Source of the DNA: Saururus chinensis
Taxonomy: Eukaryota > Streptophyta > Magnoliopsida > Piperales > Saururaceae
NCBI GenBank assembly: GCA_035235625.1
Contig: CP141149.1
Span: forward strand, 18,851,893-18,915,892
DNA length: 64,000 nt
Direction of reading: 5' to 3'
Each line of letters begins with the position of its first letter. The stretch's first letter is position 1. Shown piece by piece: positions 1 through 11,221 of this stretch. The notes under the pieces are model-generated. The model saw nothing but the letters and a program-made list of their open reading frames with translations, was not told the origin of the DNA and did no database searches. The translations under genes were made by a program, and so were the position numbers.

Positions 1-1388
1 CCCTGAGAATCTAAGTTGGTTTGTTTATGTGTACTAGCTTACTAGGGCAACTTTCCCCATTAGGGAATTTACCCAAACTGTTCTATTTTTATTTTAGGAA
101 TTCGAACCTTTCATGTTAGGGGTTGTTCGGGTTGAGCAGGTCTGCTTATGCTTCGGCTGATTAAGCAAAATTATTTTCTCAATTGTGAGACATTCACCGA
201 TTGATTTATACATGTGTATGAATATAATGCTTATTAACACAAGATGTGTAGGAATAATGATTCTTATGTTACATATGTGATTATGGAATGAATTTGCATA
301 AATATGTACGATGGTGTGTGATTGGTACACTTGATATTATAGGGTGAATGTTTATATTGAGATATGGTTATGCATGATACGAATGTTAAAAATTAATTCA
401 TGTAGGATGTGATTGTCATAATCAAATTCATATGATTACACGTGATGTGTATATATTTGATGGGCTATAAATGAACATATGATATACACGTGACATGATA
501 TGTACTTATGGAACATAGGTTATATTATGATATGCATGTGACATGATTATGTGTTATGAAATATGTTATACTTCATGATATTCAGGTGACATGATTATGT
601 GTATATGAAATGTGTTATATGATGCATAGGTGACGTGAGTATATATTAATGAAATGTGGATTATAACATTATGCACATGTGACATGAATATATGTGTTGT
701 CCCATGATGAATGGGTGGGGTGAATGAATATGTGATGAATCTTATGTTGATAATGCCTATGATATCATTATAAGTTTACTTTCCATATTAAAACCCTTGC
801 TGAGTTAAACTCACCCTTTTTTGTTTAGTGTAATTTTGTAGGGCTGCATGTCGTGCCATGTAGGTGCTTTAGATGAGCTCTACGTTGAGTTACGTTGAGC
901 AAAAAGATGCCACATTCACTGAGAGGGGCTATGGTTGTTTGAGTTATGTTAGATTTATTTATGACATGTTGAACTTATACATTTAACTTTACATTACTAT
1001 GTTTAACCATGGTTGACTTAGACTTATTTAGCCTCGTGACTTATTTCTTTATATGATGACTAGCTGATGTGGGTATGTATGGATTAAAACATTAATTGGT
1101 AGTTTTTATTTTACTTTATTTCTTTTTGTATAAAGGTCTTGTGCGCTTGCTCCATTGTATGTTCATCCAATAATAGGTTAAGTCTTTCCCTTTTCTAAGT
1201 AATTGAGTACATAAAAGAATATTATAAACTTATATCCCATTTTCTTAGATGTAAGTTTTATCTTTTAATAATAATTACTATTTTTCTAAATAAAATTATT
1301 AATTTTAGATGAATGAAGTTTTAAAGGAAACCTTAATTAAAAGTATATTTATTTTAACTAATTTATATTTATATATATTATATATATA
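1..1388 (+). repeat. Probable decayed LTR fragment with a tandem repeat
   Basis: No coding capacity is visible. About 475-700 holds roughly five diverged copies of a unit near 47 bp built around a gtgacatga core. A motif close to TGAGTTAAACTCACCC, followed by a T-rich stretch at about 800-830, resembles the 3' part of long Tekay/Del-type gypsy LTRs. The layout also resembles the long LTR at 18850-22886. No LTR end or target duplication is found, so the assignment rests on layout only. From about 1150 to 1388 I see only AT-rich sequence. Confidence 0.35.
475..700. repeat. Tandem repeat, about 47-bp unit, about 5 diverged copies
   Basis: Successive units share gtgacatga(t/a)ta followed by ta..gaaat.tg.tta. 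Units begin near 477, 524, 571, 619 and 665. They are diverged and AT-rich, and resemble minisatellites found inside long plant LTRs. Confidence 0.6.
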
Positions 1389-1596
1389 GAAAAAGTTTAT
1401 ATGAGCCCGGGCTCATATGAACTTACGTGTGCCCGGGTTCCATGGGCCGTCGGATTTATATTCGGCGGCCCATAATACTAATGGGTTTAACCAATAAATA
1501 TAATCAATGAATATTATGAGTCGCCGGATGTAAATCTAATGACTCATATAACCCAGACTCACGTAAATTTATATGAGCCGAGGCTCATATAAATTG

Positions 1597-1600
<4 letters not shown>
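1389..1600. mobile_element. Small foldback (MITE-like) element
   Basis: The left end (TTTATATGAGCC near 1397) and right end (GGCTCATATAAA near 1582) are inverted copies. The similarity extends inward about 80 bp on each side, through an ACGTG motif and a CCGNCGGATTTA/TAAATC.. segment, so nearly the whole 210 bp can fold. The left arm holds a further perfect palindrome, ATGAGCCCGGGCTCAT. The flanks are TATATATA on both sides, which suggests a duplication but cannot be distinguished from the adjoining TA run. There is no coding capacity, so it would be a non-autonomous DNA element. Confidence 0.6.

Positions 1601-1648
<48 letters not shown>
1600..1648. repeat. (TA)n microsatellite
   Basis: About 24 uninterrupted TA dinucleotides lie directly after the foldback element and about 225 bp upstream of the DENR start codon. 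Confidence 0.95.
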
Positions 1649-1650
<2 letters not shown>

Positions 1651-1684
1651 TTATTTATTAAGAGTGGATACAGAAAGCAAAGTA

Positions 1685-1872
1685 TATTTGGCCCACTAGA
1701 TATAGCCCACCTCCGGCACGTTAGTATGGGTACTGCGAATTTGGAATGCCTGACAATAAATCCCCCCTGAGATTCGGGCCCAGCTGAAGCCTGCAATCCA
1801 CGCAGGTGCCGAAGGCCCAAAGCAGAAAAAGCTTTGCAACAGAAACCGGGAGGAAGTCGGCGGTAGTTTGAG
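1685..1872 (+). promoter_or_regulatory. Promoter/5' leader of the DENR gene with site-II-like motifs
   Basis: The roughly 190 bp before the start codon contain TGGCCCAC (1689), AGCCCAC (about 1704), CGGGCCCA (1775) and AGGCCCAA (1813). These match the TGGGCY/GGCCCA 'site II' motif bound by TCP factors and common in plant translation and mitochondrial genes. That function is inferred from known plant promoters. No TATA box stands out, which is usual for this class. Confidence 0.5.
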
Positions 1873-4800
1873 ATGGCGGAGAAGCCGCAGCCGGTGAGGG
1901 TCCTCTACTGCGGCGTCTGCTCCCTCCCCGCCGAGTACTGCGAATTCGGTCCCGACTTCCAGAAATGCAAGCCATGGCTTCTCCAAAACGCCCGCGATCT
2001 ATACCCCGACCTCCTCAAAGGTCTCCCCCCCTTTTTTGTTTGTTGGTGAACGAAGCCCAAATCTCCTTTTGCAAAGTTGCTGTGTGGTTCATGCAGGCGA
2101 TCCCGAATTTCTGCTTTCTTTGGGTTAATTGGATTCCGATTTTTTTATATGTTATTGCTTATGAATTGATGAGTTGTGATATGTGTGTATGAGCAGAAGC
2201 GAACGAGGCAGATGCGGCTAAGGCTGCCGAGCAGCTGCAGTCGGTGGGAATTTCCGGTGGGGATGCCGTTGCTCCAGCTTCTGCTTCCGGTACTGCCTTT
2301 TCTACTTTTTTAGTAAATTTAGTTGCTTTTTAGTGATTGCGTACTTGTATTCAATCTTTCTCTTATGGCGATTGGAATTTTTTTAATTTTGTCTAATTAG
2401 ATTGAAGATCTTCAATTATTGCAATTAATGGGTTTTGTGTTTTGCAATTCACTGTTTCAGTCTTGCCGTATTTCTTTCCAATCTTTGAGTGTGAATGTTT
2501 GGTTCATCTGGTAATGCGGAAACTGGTGTTTTTGTGATTGATTTACTTAAGCCTTTGGATAGTTGTTCCACGGACTCTCCTAATCGAAGAGGTTTTTTAG
2601 TAGTCAACGTGAGCTAAAGTGTCAACCTAATCTATTACTTGTTTTTAGTCAATTTATTTATAGTTTGTTTTGCACCATTTGACCCTCCCCTTTGGGAGGG
2701 CTAAAACGTCGTGCATTACGTGTCACAAGGGTTTGTCTGCTTAAGCCAGTTAAAACTTTCCTAAGGTTTGCTTTTTGCTAGCTTCTGAAAGGCGAACATG
2801 TCTATTGGAAATCATTGACTCGTGGGCTAAGTTAACTTCCATCGTGAGTGAAACTTGTAAAAAGCTTTTGTTCAGTGAAGATTTGTGTATTTTGAACAAG
2901 TTTGAGGCGTACTGAAAAAGGCTTTTGCTAAATTTCGATATTTGGCACTTATATTTGGTGATAAGCAATCGTTGGAATTTTCTTTTACTTTATATTTTTT
3001 AATGTTTTTGAAGTTATTTTGTTTCTTTTTTAAAAAAAATGGTAGAAATTATCTTGTATACGGAATAGGAGTTCTGATGACATTTTTTTTATGCCAAACT
3101 AGGTGCATCTACTGCAAAACAAGAAGAGGTTAAACGCCTTCCTGGTGGGAAAATAAAGAAGAAGGTAAAAGCCAATAATATTTATGGTTCAATCAACTTG
3201 CAAATAGTTGTTGATATAATAAGGCATTACAGTAGTGGGTATCCTTTGTCCTAGCGGCCGGGACAGAAGGTGTAAGCTATTGTGGTTCTATGTTCCTTTC
3301 CATGTCCTCTTCTTTCCAACTATAAGCACTTTGCATGTTTCTAGATACTGGTCTGTAATGAAGTTGTACTACGAAGTAGAGTGTCGCTAACTAGTTATGG
3401 GGTATATATGAAAAATCATGGTATGCTGTAATATTTTTTTTTTGTTTGTCTTTATCTTGTATTCACTTTGTTGGCGTTGTCTGCAGGACAAGCAAGAAGT
3501 TGTTATTGAAAAGATTGTTCGAAATAAACGCAAGTGTGTCACAACTATAAAAGGCCTTGATCTTTTTGGTTAGTTACCATAATTGTTTTCTCCATGCTGC
3601 ATAGTTGTATGCTAGTAGGTTTGAATATGATTGGTTTCTCTATTAGCTCAACATCTGGAATGAATGTATCAGGTGTTAAACTCAGTGACGCTTCAAAGAA
3701 GCTTGGTAAAAAGTTTGCCACAGGTGCATCTGTCGTTAAGGTGAGTTTTCTAAAATAAATATTTTGGTAATCCCCTGATATTGTGTTTTCTTTACCTATC
3801 AAGCTAGAGGGAAATGAAAGTGCTATCTTTTATCATTGACATTAGCTTTTATTTATCCAATTATTATACTGTCTGATGAATAATTGCTATTGCAGGGGCC
3901 AACTGATAAAGAGCAAATTGACGTGCAAGGGGATATTGCATATGATATTGTGGAATATATCACAGATACCTGGCCAGATGTAATTTACGCCATCTCTTTG
4001 ATAGTTTCTGATAAAATTATGTGTTTTGCGTATTCTTTGTTATTTGGATAACATGGTATGTTATAGGGAAGCGTTTTTTGATGCTCCACTCTGACAATGA
4101 GCCCAACGTAAGGAAGGCATGGGAGCTTTCCATTCATGAGATCAACGGTGCACACGCTAGCGCACATTAGCATCAGTGGTACTGGCATCAACTTGCGCTA
4201 GGGTGTGCGCTGTCGATCTCAAATATCAAGGTCTCCTATGCATTCCTTATGTTCAGCTCATTGTCAAAGAGGAGCATGAAAAACTCTTCCATGGTATAGA
4301 GTGTCTTTTATATCTTGTGTTATGATCAAATCAATATATAATTACAACAATAAACACTTCAGTATATTCTATCTTAAAAAATTCAAATATAAGAAAATCT
4401 AACTTTGGTTATCTTGAGCTCTTACAAAGGATTAAGACTTTATCGGTCCTTATTTTGGAAATGTAGATAGTGGAGATTGTCATAAGTTTTGCCATTGGAT
4501 GGTACTGATGTGATTTGGTGGAATGAAACAGTGTCATGGAAATGTAAATGAAGTGAATCTAGATGGGCGTAACTTTTGGCAGTGGATGATACTGATGTGA
4601 TTTGGTAGAATGAAACAGTGTCATGTAGACCGACCTAACATTTGCAGTTGCGCATTTGTATCCATGACAGCACTAGCATCCCAAATGAAAGATAGCATTT
4701 GGGTCAACACGGTTTCAAAATGTAACTGAAAAATAGATTAAGATGATTGGTGACAATAAGCATGACAAATATTTTCATTTAGAACGAATTTACCCCTAAT

Positions 4801-4983
4801 GGCAACATGGTGTCTACTCCACTTCCTATTTTATTGTTTATAAACTACAAGAGGTGTAATAGTCACTCTTTCCAGGCAGGGAATTTAGAATCTTTACTGT
4901 AGATGACAATCATGCTTTCTTTGCAGATTCCAGAGACTGCTATTTACTTCATTGAAGATGGGAGGAAAGTTTCAGCTGCTTGA
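1873..4983 (+). CDS. DENR: Density-regulated protein homologue (DENR/TMA22 family), 7 exons, 197 aa
   Basis: Exons: 1873-2020, 2197-2289, 3103-3164, 3487-3568, 3673-3740, 3896-3979, 4927-4983. All junctions are GT-AG and the frame is continuous from ATG to TGA. The N-terminus has four cysteines (C13, C16, C23, C32) in the CxxC..C..C pattern of DENR. The middle is Ala/Glu-rich and then Lys-rich (about 50-102). Residues from about 103 on form a SUI1/eIF1-like fold ([44 protein letters not shown]). The family acts with MCT-1 in the cytosol on 40S ribosomes, in re-initiation and in recycling of tRNA and mRNA after termination. Length is normal for plant DENR. The start is the first ATG and gives the conserved N-terminus. 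Intron 6 (3980-4926) is enlarged by a small transposon and a direct repeat. No break is seen in the coding sequence. Confidence 0.93.
4060..4289. mobile_element. hAT-like foldback MITE in DENR intron 6
   Basis: The arms 4067-4102 (GGAAGCGTTTTTTGATGCTC...) and 4256-4289 are inverted copies. The symmetry continues inward through CACACGCTAGCGCA and its counterpart near 4195, so almost the full element folds. An identical octamer CATGGTAT flanks it (4052-4059 and 4290-4297), a candidate 8-bp target duplication, although about 7 extra bases sit between it and the left arm. A related copy at 59230-59437 has a clean 8-bp duplication, which supports a hAT-type origin. Confidence 0.65.
4487..4626. repeat. 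Direct repeat in DENR intron 6
   Basis: About 54 bp ending in gaaacagtgtcatg occurs twice (about 4487-4540 and 4573-4626), separated by about 32 bp and differing at only a few positions. Confidence 0.75.
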
Positions 4984-5644
4984 CATCGGGCTGCATCAAC
5001 TTATGGCCGCAGACAAGCGTTTTCCAATGACCTAATATATTTTAATGTATGACATCTGAAAATGAGCCACATTTTGGTGTACCTTTAAAAGCCACGGTAT
5101 ATGTGATATACAATGAGTGAAGGTTATGGATTGAACTTGTATAGCAACCATTATCTGCTGTAGTTTTCTTTTGTCCGCTTTATAATGATTGTAAAGTGAG
5201 TCTGACGAGGTTGCAACAATTTTGCAAGGTCTAGGTGCTTGATGCTTGTTATTTTCCATGTTATCAGTCTGCTCCTTCAACATGGGTATTCAAAGATGTC
5301 TTAATATTTTAGTACTTTTGTGGAGCTATGAACATGTCAGATGTAGATGTTCTATTGTTCTTGTATGTTGATATGGTTAAAATAACGTATTATTGTCACA
5401 TTTCGATTTAGACAAGGATCCTACGAAATTTCACCCTATGCTAGTTTGCACTTCGAGAAGCTCAGTCCAGCTGTTTGAATCTGTTTTCTTAGCGCTAATT
5501 GGCAAGTGATATTCACACGGAAATTTCCACGAGTTTTTGTTGGGACTGAATAAGGGTTGGACTAAGTGGCTTTACGTAAAGTTGACTTGGGCCTGTTAAT
5601 CCAACCACTATTCATGTGGGAATTTTTGTTGGGTGTTTTTGCCG
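4984..5644 (+). other. 3' flank of DENR; no further gene seen
   Basis: The sequence after the stop codon is AT-rich and probably holds the 3' UTR. No polyadenylation signal could be chosen with confidence. The minus-strand open frame at 5032-5283 has no recognisable product. The segment ends at the copia element boundary. Confidence 0.4.
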
Positions 5645-6196
5645 TGTAGATATTAAATTACAGGCCTCGCCAAACAGAGCATAAATTTACTGTACTCTGG
5701 TTCTGGCCAAATAGAGTATATATTTACTGTTCTGTTATTCTGACTGTTCTCCTGCCTATACTGCGGAAATATGGATCTAGGAATGCCAATACGAAAGCAA
5801 AGTACATAAGGGAATTTAACGTGGTTCGGCCTTGCTGCCTATGTCCACGAGATCACACAATTCCACTAAATAGAGAATAAGAGTACAAGAGAATTACAAG
5901 ATCTCTCAGCAACACTCCTCACGCAATACACAAGAAGAAAACTCCAACTTCCTCCTCCCAAAAATTCCTGTTCTTCTTCTCTCTGTGTTCCTCTGCGTTG
6001 GACTCCCCGGTTCCGAGTCGTGGCGGCTGCAACTTCTCTGGAATTCTCTTTGCATCAAAATCAACTCACGCATCAATCTCTCATCAAATAATAACCCTCT
6101 TTGATAAAACCTATTTATGACTTAGGTCTTGCATAGTAAAGGACAAGACTGCCCTTCACTTAATGACAACCCGTAATTATTGTTTCACAGCCAACA
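5645..6196 (-). repeat. Copia 3' LTR (552 bp)
   Basis: Read on the minus strand it begins TGTTGGCTGTGAAAC directly after the polypurine tract, and it ends in ..CA at 5645. It is closely similar to 10314-10886, from which it differs by scattered substitutions and an indel of about 20 bp (extra GAACAGAGTATAG-type sequence in the other copy). Confidence 0.9.
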
Positions 6197-6351
6197 ATCT
6201 CCCACTTGAAACTAAATTACTCGAAATCTTCAACAACAATTCTCCCACTCAAATTGATCCCTTTCGAATCAATTTCATATACAGAGCCAATTGCAAGCAA
6301 GACAATTGCTCCACTCATATCTAATGTAACTGTGTGATCACCACCATTCTT

Positions 6352-8600
6352 CTAGTGTAGAAGACCAATGGTGGTTGAGCAAATGCTCAATTTCTCCATT
6401 GTCACAGCTTTAGTAAACATATCCGCTGGATTCTCCTTAGTATGAATCTTCTCTAAAAAGACTTTCTTCTCTTCAACAAGTTCTCTCACAAAATAATACT
6501 TGATTTCAATATGTTTCATTCTAGAATGAAACACACTGTTCTTTGCCATATTAATTGCACTCTTGTTATCACAATAGAGTACACACCTCTCTTGAGGTTT
6601 GTCTAACTCTTTCAAGAATGCTTTTAACCACATCATCATCTTGCAAGCTTCAGTGGCTGCAATATACTCTGCCTCAGCAGATGAATTTGTCACTAATTTC
6701 TGCAATTGTGACTGCCAAACAACTGCACCACTGCCTAATGTGAAGACAAAACCTGTAGTGCTCTTTCTATTATCCAGATTACCTCCATAATCTGAATTAA
6801 CAAAGCCAAGTAAGTTAATCCTGAAATTTCTACCAAAGTGTAAAGACATACCTGACGAACCTTTCAAATATCTAAGAATCCATTTCACTACATTCCAGTG
6901 CTTTTCTCCTAGATTCGCCATAAACCTTGCAACCTGACTCACAGCATGAGCTATATCTGGTCTGGTGCAAGTAGCTGCATACATCAATGAACCTACAGCA
7001 GATGCATAAGGAACCTTGTTCATGTGAGTTATATCTTCCTGTCTAGTAGGAGACTGCTCATTTGAAAGCTTGATGTGAGCTGCAAAGGGAGTACCAACTG
7101 GTTTGGCACCCAACATGTTGAACTTCATCAAGACCTTCTCAACATATTCCTCTTGGGATAATTTCAATACTTTCTGCTCTCTATCTCTTGTAATTCGCAT
7201 GCTAAGGATTTGCTTGGCTGGTCCAAGATCCTTTATTGCGAATTTAGAAGACAACTGTCTCTTGAGCATCTCAATCTCACCATAATCTGCTCCTGCAATC
7301 AACATGTCATCCACATATAACAACAAAAGTAAGTAGGAGGTTCTCAACCTTTTGTAATAACAACAATGATCTAAATAGCAACGATAAAATCCAATGGATA
7401 GCATAAATCCATCAAATTTTCTATACCACTGTCTTTGAGCTTTCTTAAGACCATACAAGCTCTTAGACAACCTGCACACCAAATTCTCCTTTCCTCTTAC
7501 CACATAACCTTGGGGTTGATGCATATAGATCTCTTCTTCCAATTCACCATGTAGGAAGGCTGTTTTAACATCTAACTGCTCTAAGTGAAGATCCTCAACT
7601 GCAACAATGGACAACACCATTCTAATGGTAGCAATTCTGACAATAGGAGCAAATATCTCAGTATAATCTACTCCATACTTTTGCTCAAATCCTTTGACAA
7701 CTAGTTTAGCTTTGTACCTCTTGCTTCCATCAACTTCATATTTCAACATGTAAACCCACTTGTTATGTAATGCCTTTTTACCTGAAGGTAGAGGAACTAA
7801 TTCCCAAGTTTGATTAGATGACAATGAATCCATCTCATCCTCCATAGCACGCTCCCACTGAACTGAAGTGTCTATCTTGCAAGCTTCCTCAAAGTTTTCT
7901 GGTTCACCACTATCAGTCAAAAGCAAATAATTCAGACTAGGATCAAATATGGGATGCATACCAGATGTGCTCTCAGGATCAGAGGGATCAAATATCCTCT
8001 TCTTCTTAATCTGCCTAGAACTGGTCCAACCAAGTGGTGTCTGCAATGGAACCGCATCTGGAACTGTCTCAGAAGAAGTCTCAACTACCTGTTCATGACT
8101 AGATGGACCGGCCCCACTGTGTGTTTCAGCTTCAAGTTCTACAAACTCAGTTTCAACCTGTTTCATCTTCCCCTTTTGTAGATCTTGATGGTGCTTATAC
8201 AGCTCTGTCTCATGAAACACTACATCAATCCTCCGGACAACCTTCTTATGGACTGGATCCCACAGTCTGTAACCATAAGCATCTCCACCATAGCCAACAA
8301 AGTAGCACTTGTTGGATTTGGAATCCAACTTACCCCTATGCTTTGCATCAACATGCATATAAGCAGCACAACCAAAGACTCTTAAGTGATCAATCTTTAC
8401 CTCCTTGTTTGACCATGCCTCTTCAGAAATGCCTCCATCTAGGGGGTAGCATGGAGACCTATTGATCAAATATGCTGCAGTATCAACAGCATAACTCCAA
8501 AATGAGAGTGGAAGGCCACAGTGTAGCCTCATACTGCGTGCCTTCTCCATGATAGTCCTGTTCATCCACTCTGCAACACCATTCTGTCTGGGCTATTTAG
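6352..8600 (-). pseudogene. Copia pol, C-terminal part: integrase end, reverse transcriptase, RNase H
   Basis: An open frame of 737 codons starts at a methionine at 8565, just after an in-frame TAG near 8595. It covers the integrase C-terminal region (NRSPCYPLDGG; GYRLWDPVHKKVVR), the RVT_2 reverse transcriptase (WVYMLKYEVDGSKRYKAKLV; SLYGLKKAQRQWY; catalytic YVDDM) and RNase H (AEAEYIAATEACK; ENPADMFTKAV). Motif spacing fits the Tork/TNT1 clade. The RT and RNase H motifs are intact, but the upstream stop and frameshifts separate them from gag and protease, so no full polyprotein could be made without recoding. Function if active: cDNA synthesis in cytoplasmic particles and integration. Confidence 0.9.
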
Positions 8601-9652
8601 GAGTAGTAAGCAACCTACGAATGCCATGCTTATCACAGTAGAATTGGAATTCCCGACTGCAATACTCACCTACTTCAAACACTTCAATTTTAACCCTGTC
8701 TCATTCTCAACAAGTGTTTTCCATTGCACAAAGATAGAAAATACATCTGATTTATTCTTAACAAAGTAAACCCATAACTTGTGAGAAGCATCATCAATAA
8801 AAGTAATGAAGTAAGACGCACCTCCAAGGGATGGAACCTGTGCTGGTCCCCAAACATCTGTGTGTACAAGCTCAAGACGCTCAGACCTGCGCTCCGGGGT
8901 AGCTCTGGAAAATGAAACTTTGTGTTGCTTGCCCATGACACAATGCTCACAAAATTCCAAATCTGCACACCTCAAACTAGGTAACTTCCCCTTAGCCTGT
9001 AACACCTGCATTCCCTTCTCTGACATGTATCCAAGACGACAATGCCATAAACTGACATCAACTGCATTAGAGGCCACTCCAATAGAATGCTTAGAACAAC
9101 TGGATGTCATATACAATGTTCCAATTTTCTTCCCCTTAGCCACAACCATGATACCTTTACTCATCTTCCAACTATCATTCATGAAATGAGTAGTAATGCC
9201 ACAAGCAGCCAATTGACCAACAAAAATAATGTTCTTTGTCAAACGAGGCACAAGACGAACATCTTTCAACATAAGCACAATCTTATCATCAATTAACAAA
9301 CGAATGTCACCCTTGCCTATGATTTCACAAGCTTGATCATTGCCCAAGTAGACATTGCCTAAATCACTAGCTACAAAATTCTGCATCAAGTCTTTTCTAG
9401 AAGTAGCATGAAATGAGGCACCACTATCAATAATCCAATCATCACATTTACTTTCCATAGACAATAACATGCAATCAGCTTCAGCAACATTAACATTGTT
9501 TTTAGCATGATTTTGTACTCCATCATGAGGGGGGTTTGGGCAATCCTTCTTCAAGTGACCTTTCTGCCCACACTGCCAACAAGCCCCATCACCCTTACGG
9601 TGTTTAGACTTGGATCGCCCCCTCCTAGACTTCCTTCTCCATCCTGGTTTGT
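8601..9652 (-). pseudogene. Copia gag zinc knuckle, protease and integrase N-terminal part
   Basis: This frame reads CWQCGQKGHLKKDCP (CCHC zinc knuckle near 9540-9580), then the protease motif IIDSGASFHAT, a GAG-pre-integrase region with LWHCRLGYMSEKGMQ and CEHCVMGKQ (HHCC zinc site), and the start of the integrase core (HTDVWGP, ITFIDDASHKLWVY). A frameshift near 9650 separates it from gag, another near 8680 interrupts the integrase core, and a stop codon lies near 8595. Confidence 0.85.
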
Positions 9653-10288
9653 CTATTTGAGGTCGTCGCCCCTATCTTCCATAGTCAGGGCTGAACCGGA
9701 TGAAGAAGAACCACCCTTACAACGTGTTTCTTCAGCCAATATCATTCCACACACATCATTCAACATAAATTTTTCTGTATTATGGGAACTATGTACAACA
9801 ACTTTAAATGATTCCCAATCAGATGACAAAGACTTAAGCAAAGCAATAGACTGTATATCTTCAGTAAAATTAACATCTACTGCCTCAAGTTGATTAACCA
9901 AAGCATGGAATGAATTCAAGTGATTGGCTACAGTCTCATCATCAGACATTTTCAAATCAAAGAAACTGATCACAAAATGTACCTTGTTTGTAGAAGAAGG
10001 GCTCGCATATAACCGCTCAAACAGATCAAAGCATTCCTTCGTGGTCTTGGCCTTTGTGATGTTCGAAGCCACTGATAAAGAAATAGATAATCTGACCGCT
10101 CCTAGAGCCTTGCGATCAAGCAATTCCCACCTTGCAATCTCTTCTACCTTGTCTTCACCAACAGGCTTGGTTGTAAACAATGACTGGTAGAGGTCCTTCT
10201 GGTACAAGTAATCTTCAATCTGCATGCTCCAAAATTTGTAATTTTGGCCATTGAATTTCTCTATCTTGAACCTGCTATCGTCGGCCAT
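9653..10288 (-). pseudogene. Copia gag (UBN2-type capsid region)
   Basis: The chosen start is the methionine at 10288 (MADDSRFKIEKFNGQNY), about 25 bp after the primer-binding site. An upstream in-frame Met at 10312 lies almost at the LTR edge. The order KFNG.NY..W...., then WELLDRKALGAVRLSLS-like, then KTTKECFDLFERLY and TVANHLNSFHALVNQL, is typical of plant copia gag. The frame closes at 9653 before the zinc knuckle, which lies in another frame just downstream. Confidence 0.85.
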
Positions 10289-10313
10289 CTCCTCCCGAAG
10301 CTTTGATACCAAT

Positions 10314-10886
10314 TGTGGGGAATTAAACTACAGGCCTCGCCAAACAGAGTATAAGTTTACTGTACTCTGGTTCTGGCCGAACAGAGTATATATTTACTGT
10401 TCTGTTATTCTGGGCGAACAGAGTATAGTTTTACTGTTCCCCTGCCTATATTGCGGAAATATGGATCTAGGAATGCCAATACGAAAGCAAAGTACACAAG
10501 GGAATTTAACTTGGTTCGGCCTTGCTGCCTACGTCCACGGGATCACACAATTCCACTAAATAGAGAATAAGAGTACAAGAGAATTACAAGATCTCTCAGC
10601 AACGCTCCTCACGCAATACACAAGAAGAAAACTCAAACTTCCTCCTCCCAGAAATTCTTGTTCTTCTTCTCTCTGTGTTCCTCTGCATTGGACTCCCCGG
10701 TTTCGAGTCTTGGCGGCTGTAACTTCTCTGGAATTCTCTTTGCGTCAAAATCAACTCACGCATCAATCTCTCATCAAATAATAAGCCTCTTTGATAAAAC
10801 CTATTTATGACTTAGGTCTTGCATAGTAAAGGACAAGACTGCCCTTCACTTAATGACAACCCGTAATTATTGTTTCACAACCAACA
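10314..10886 (-). repeat. Copia 5' LTR (573 bp)
   Basis: On the minus strand it runs from TGTTGGTTGTG at 10886 to CCCCACA at 10314, and is followed by the primer-binding site. It matches 5645-6196 along its whole length. Confidence 0.9.
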
Positions 10887-11221
10887 ACTTGATCTCCATT
10901 AATGGCCTAAATGAAGCCCATTGCCCATCTAGACCACATCCTCTCCAGCTCCTGGCTCTTTTGCTGGTACCCCTCCTCGTTTCCCAGGTTTGCCTTTTTG
11001 ACTTGGCCCGACTCTCCCTTGCACCTCCTCCTCCTCTGCCCACTAGGTAGCCTGCAGCCATACCTAGAAGAGGCGGGTTCTCTGCCACTCATTCCCAAAA
11101 TGGTGACCTCTCCGTCCTTGTTCATGGGTACCCATGTTGTCTCTGTGGAGACCGGACTCTCAACCTTGACTACTTCAACAATTTATCCAACAATAATGTT
11201 GTAAGTCATGGTTGATATGAG
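10887..11221. other. Unassigned sequence, coding-like but unrecognised
   Basis: This piece between the copia LTR and a repeat field is less AT-rich than what follows. It has overlapping short open frames on both strands, including an Arg/Gly-rich minus frame at 10907-11125. None contains a motif I recognise. It may be a fragment of another retroelement, but the sequence does not show that. Confidence 0.2.

Larger units (their letters stand above)
5645..10886 (-). mobile_element. Ty1/copia retrotransposon, Tork/TNT1-like, full structure, broken frames
   Basis: Minus-sense element of about 5.24 kb with LTRs at 5645-6196 (3' LTR) and 10314-10886 (5' LTR). Read on the minus strand it has 5' LTR, a primer-binding site near TGGTATCAAAGC (initiator-tRNA-Met type, plus-strand 10300-10311), gag, protease, integrase, RT and RNase H, a purine tract AAGTGGGAGAT (plus 6197-6207), then the 3' LTR. 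The domain order integrase before RT is the copia order. No matching 5-bp target duplication was found (TGCCG on the left, ACTTG on the right), so either an end is misplaced or the flanks have decayed. Frame breaks lie near 9650, 8680 and 8595. Confidence 0.92.
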
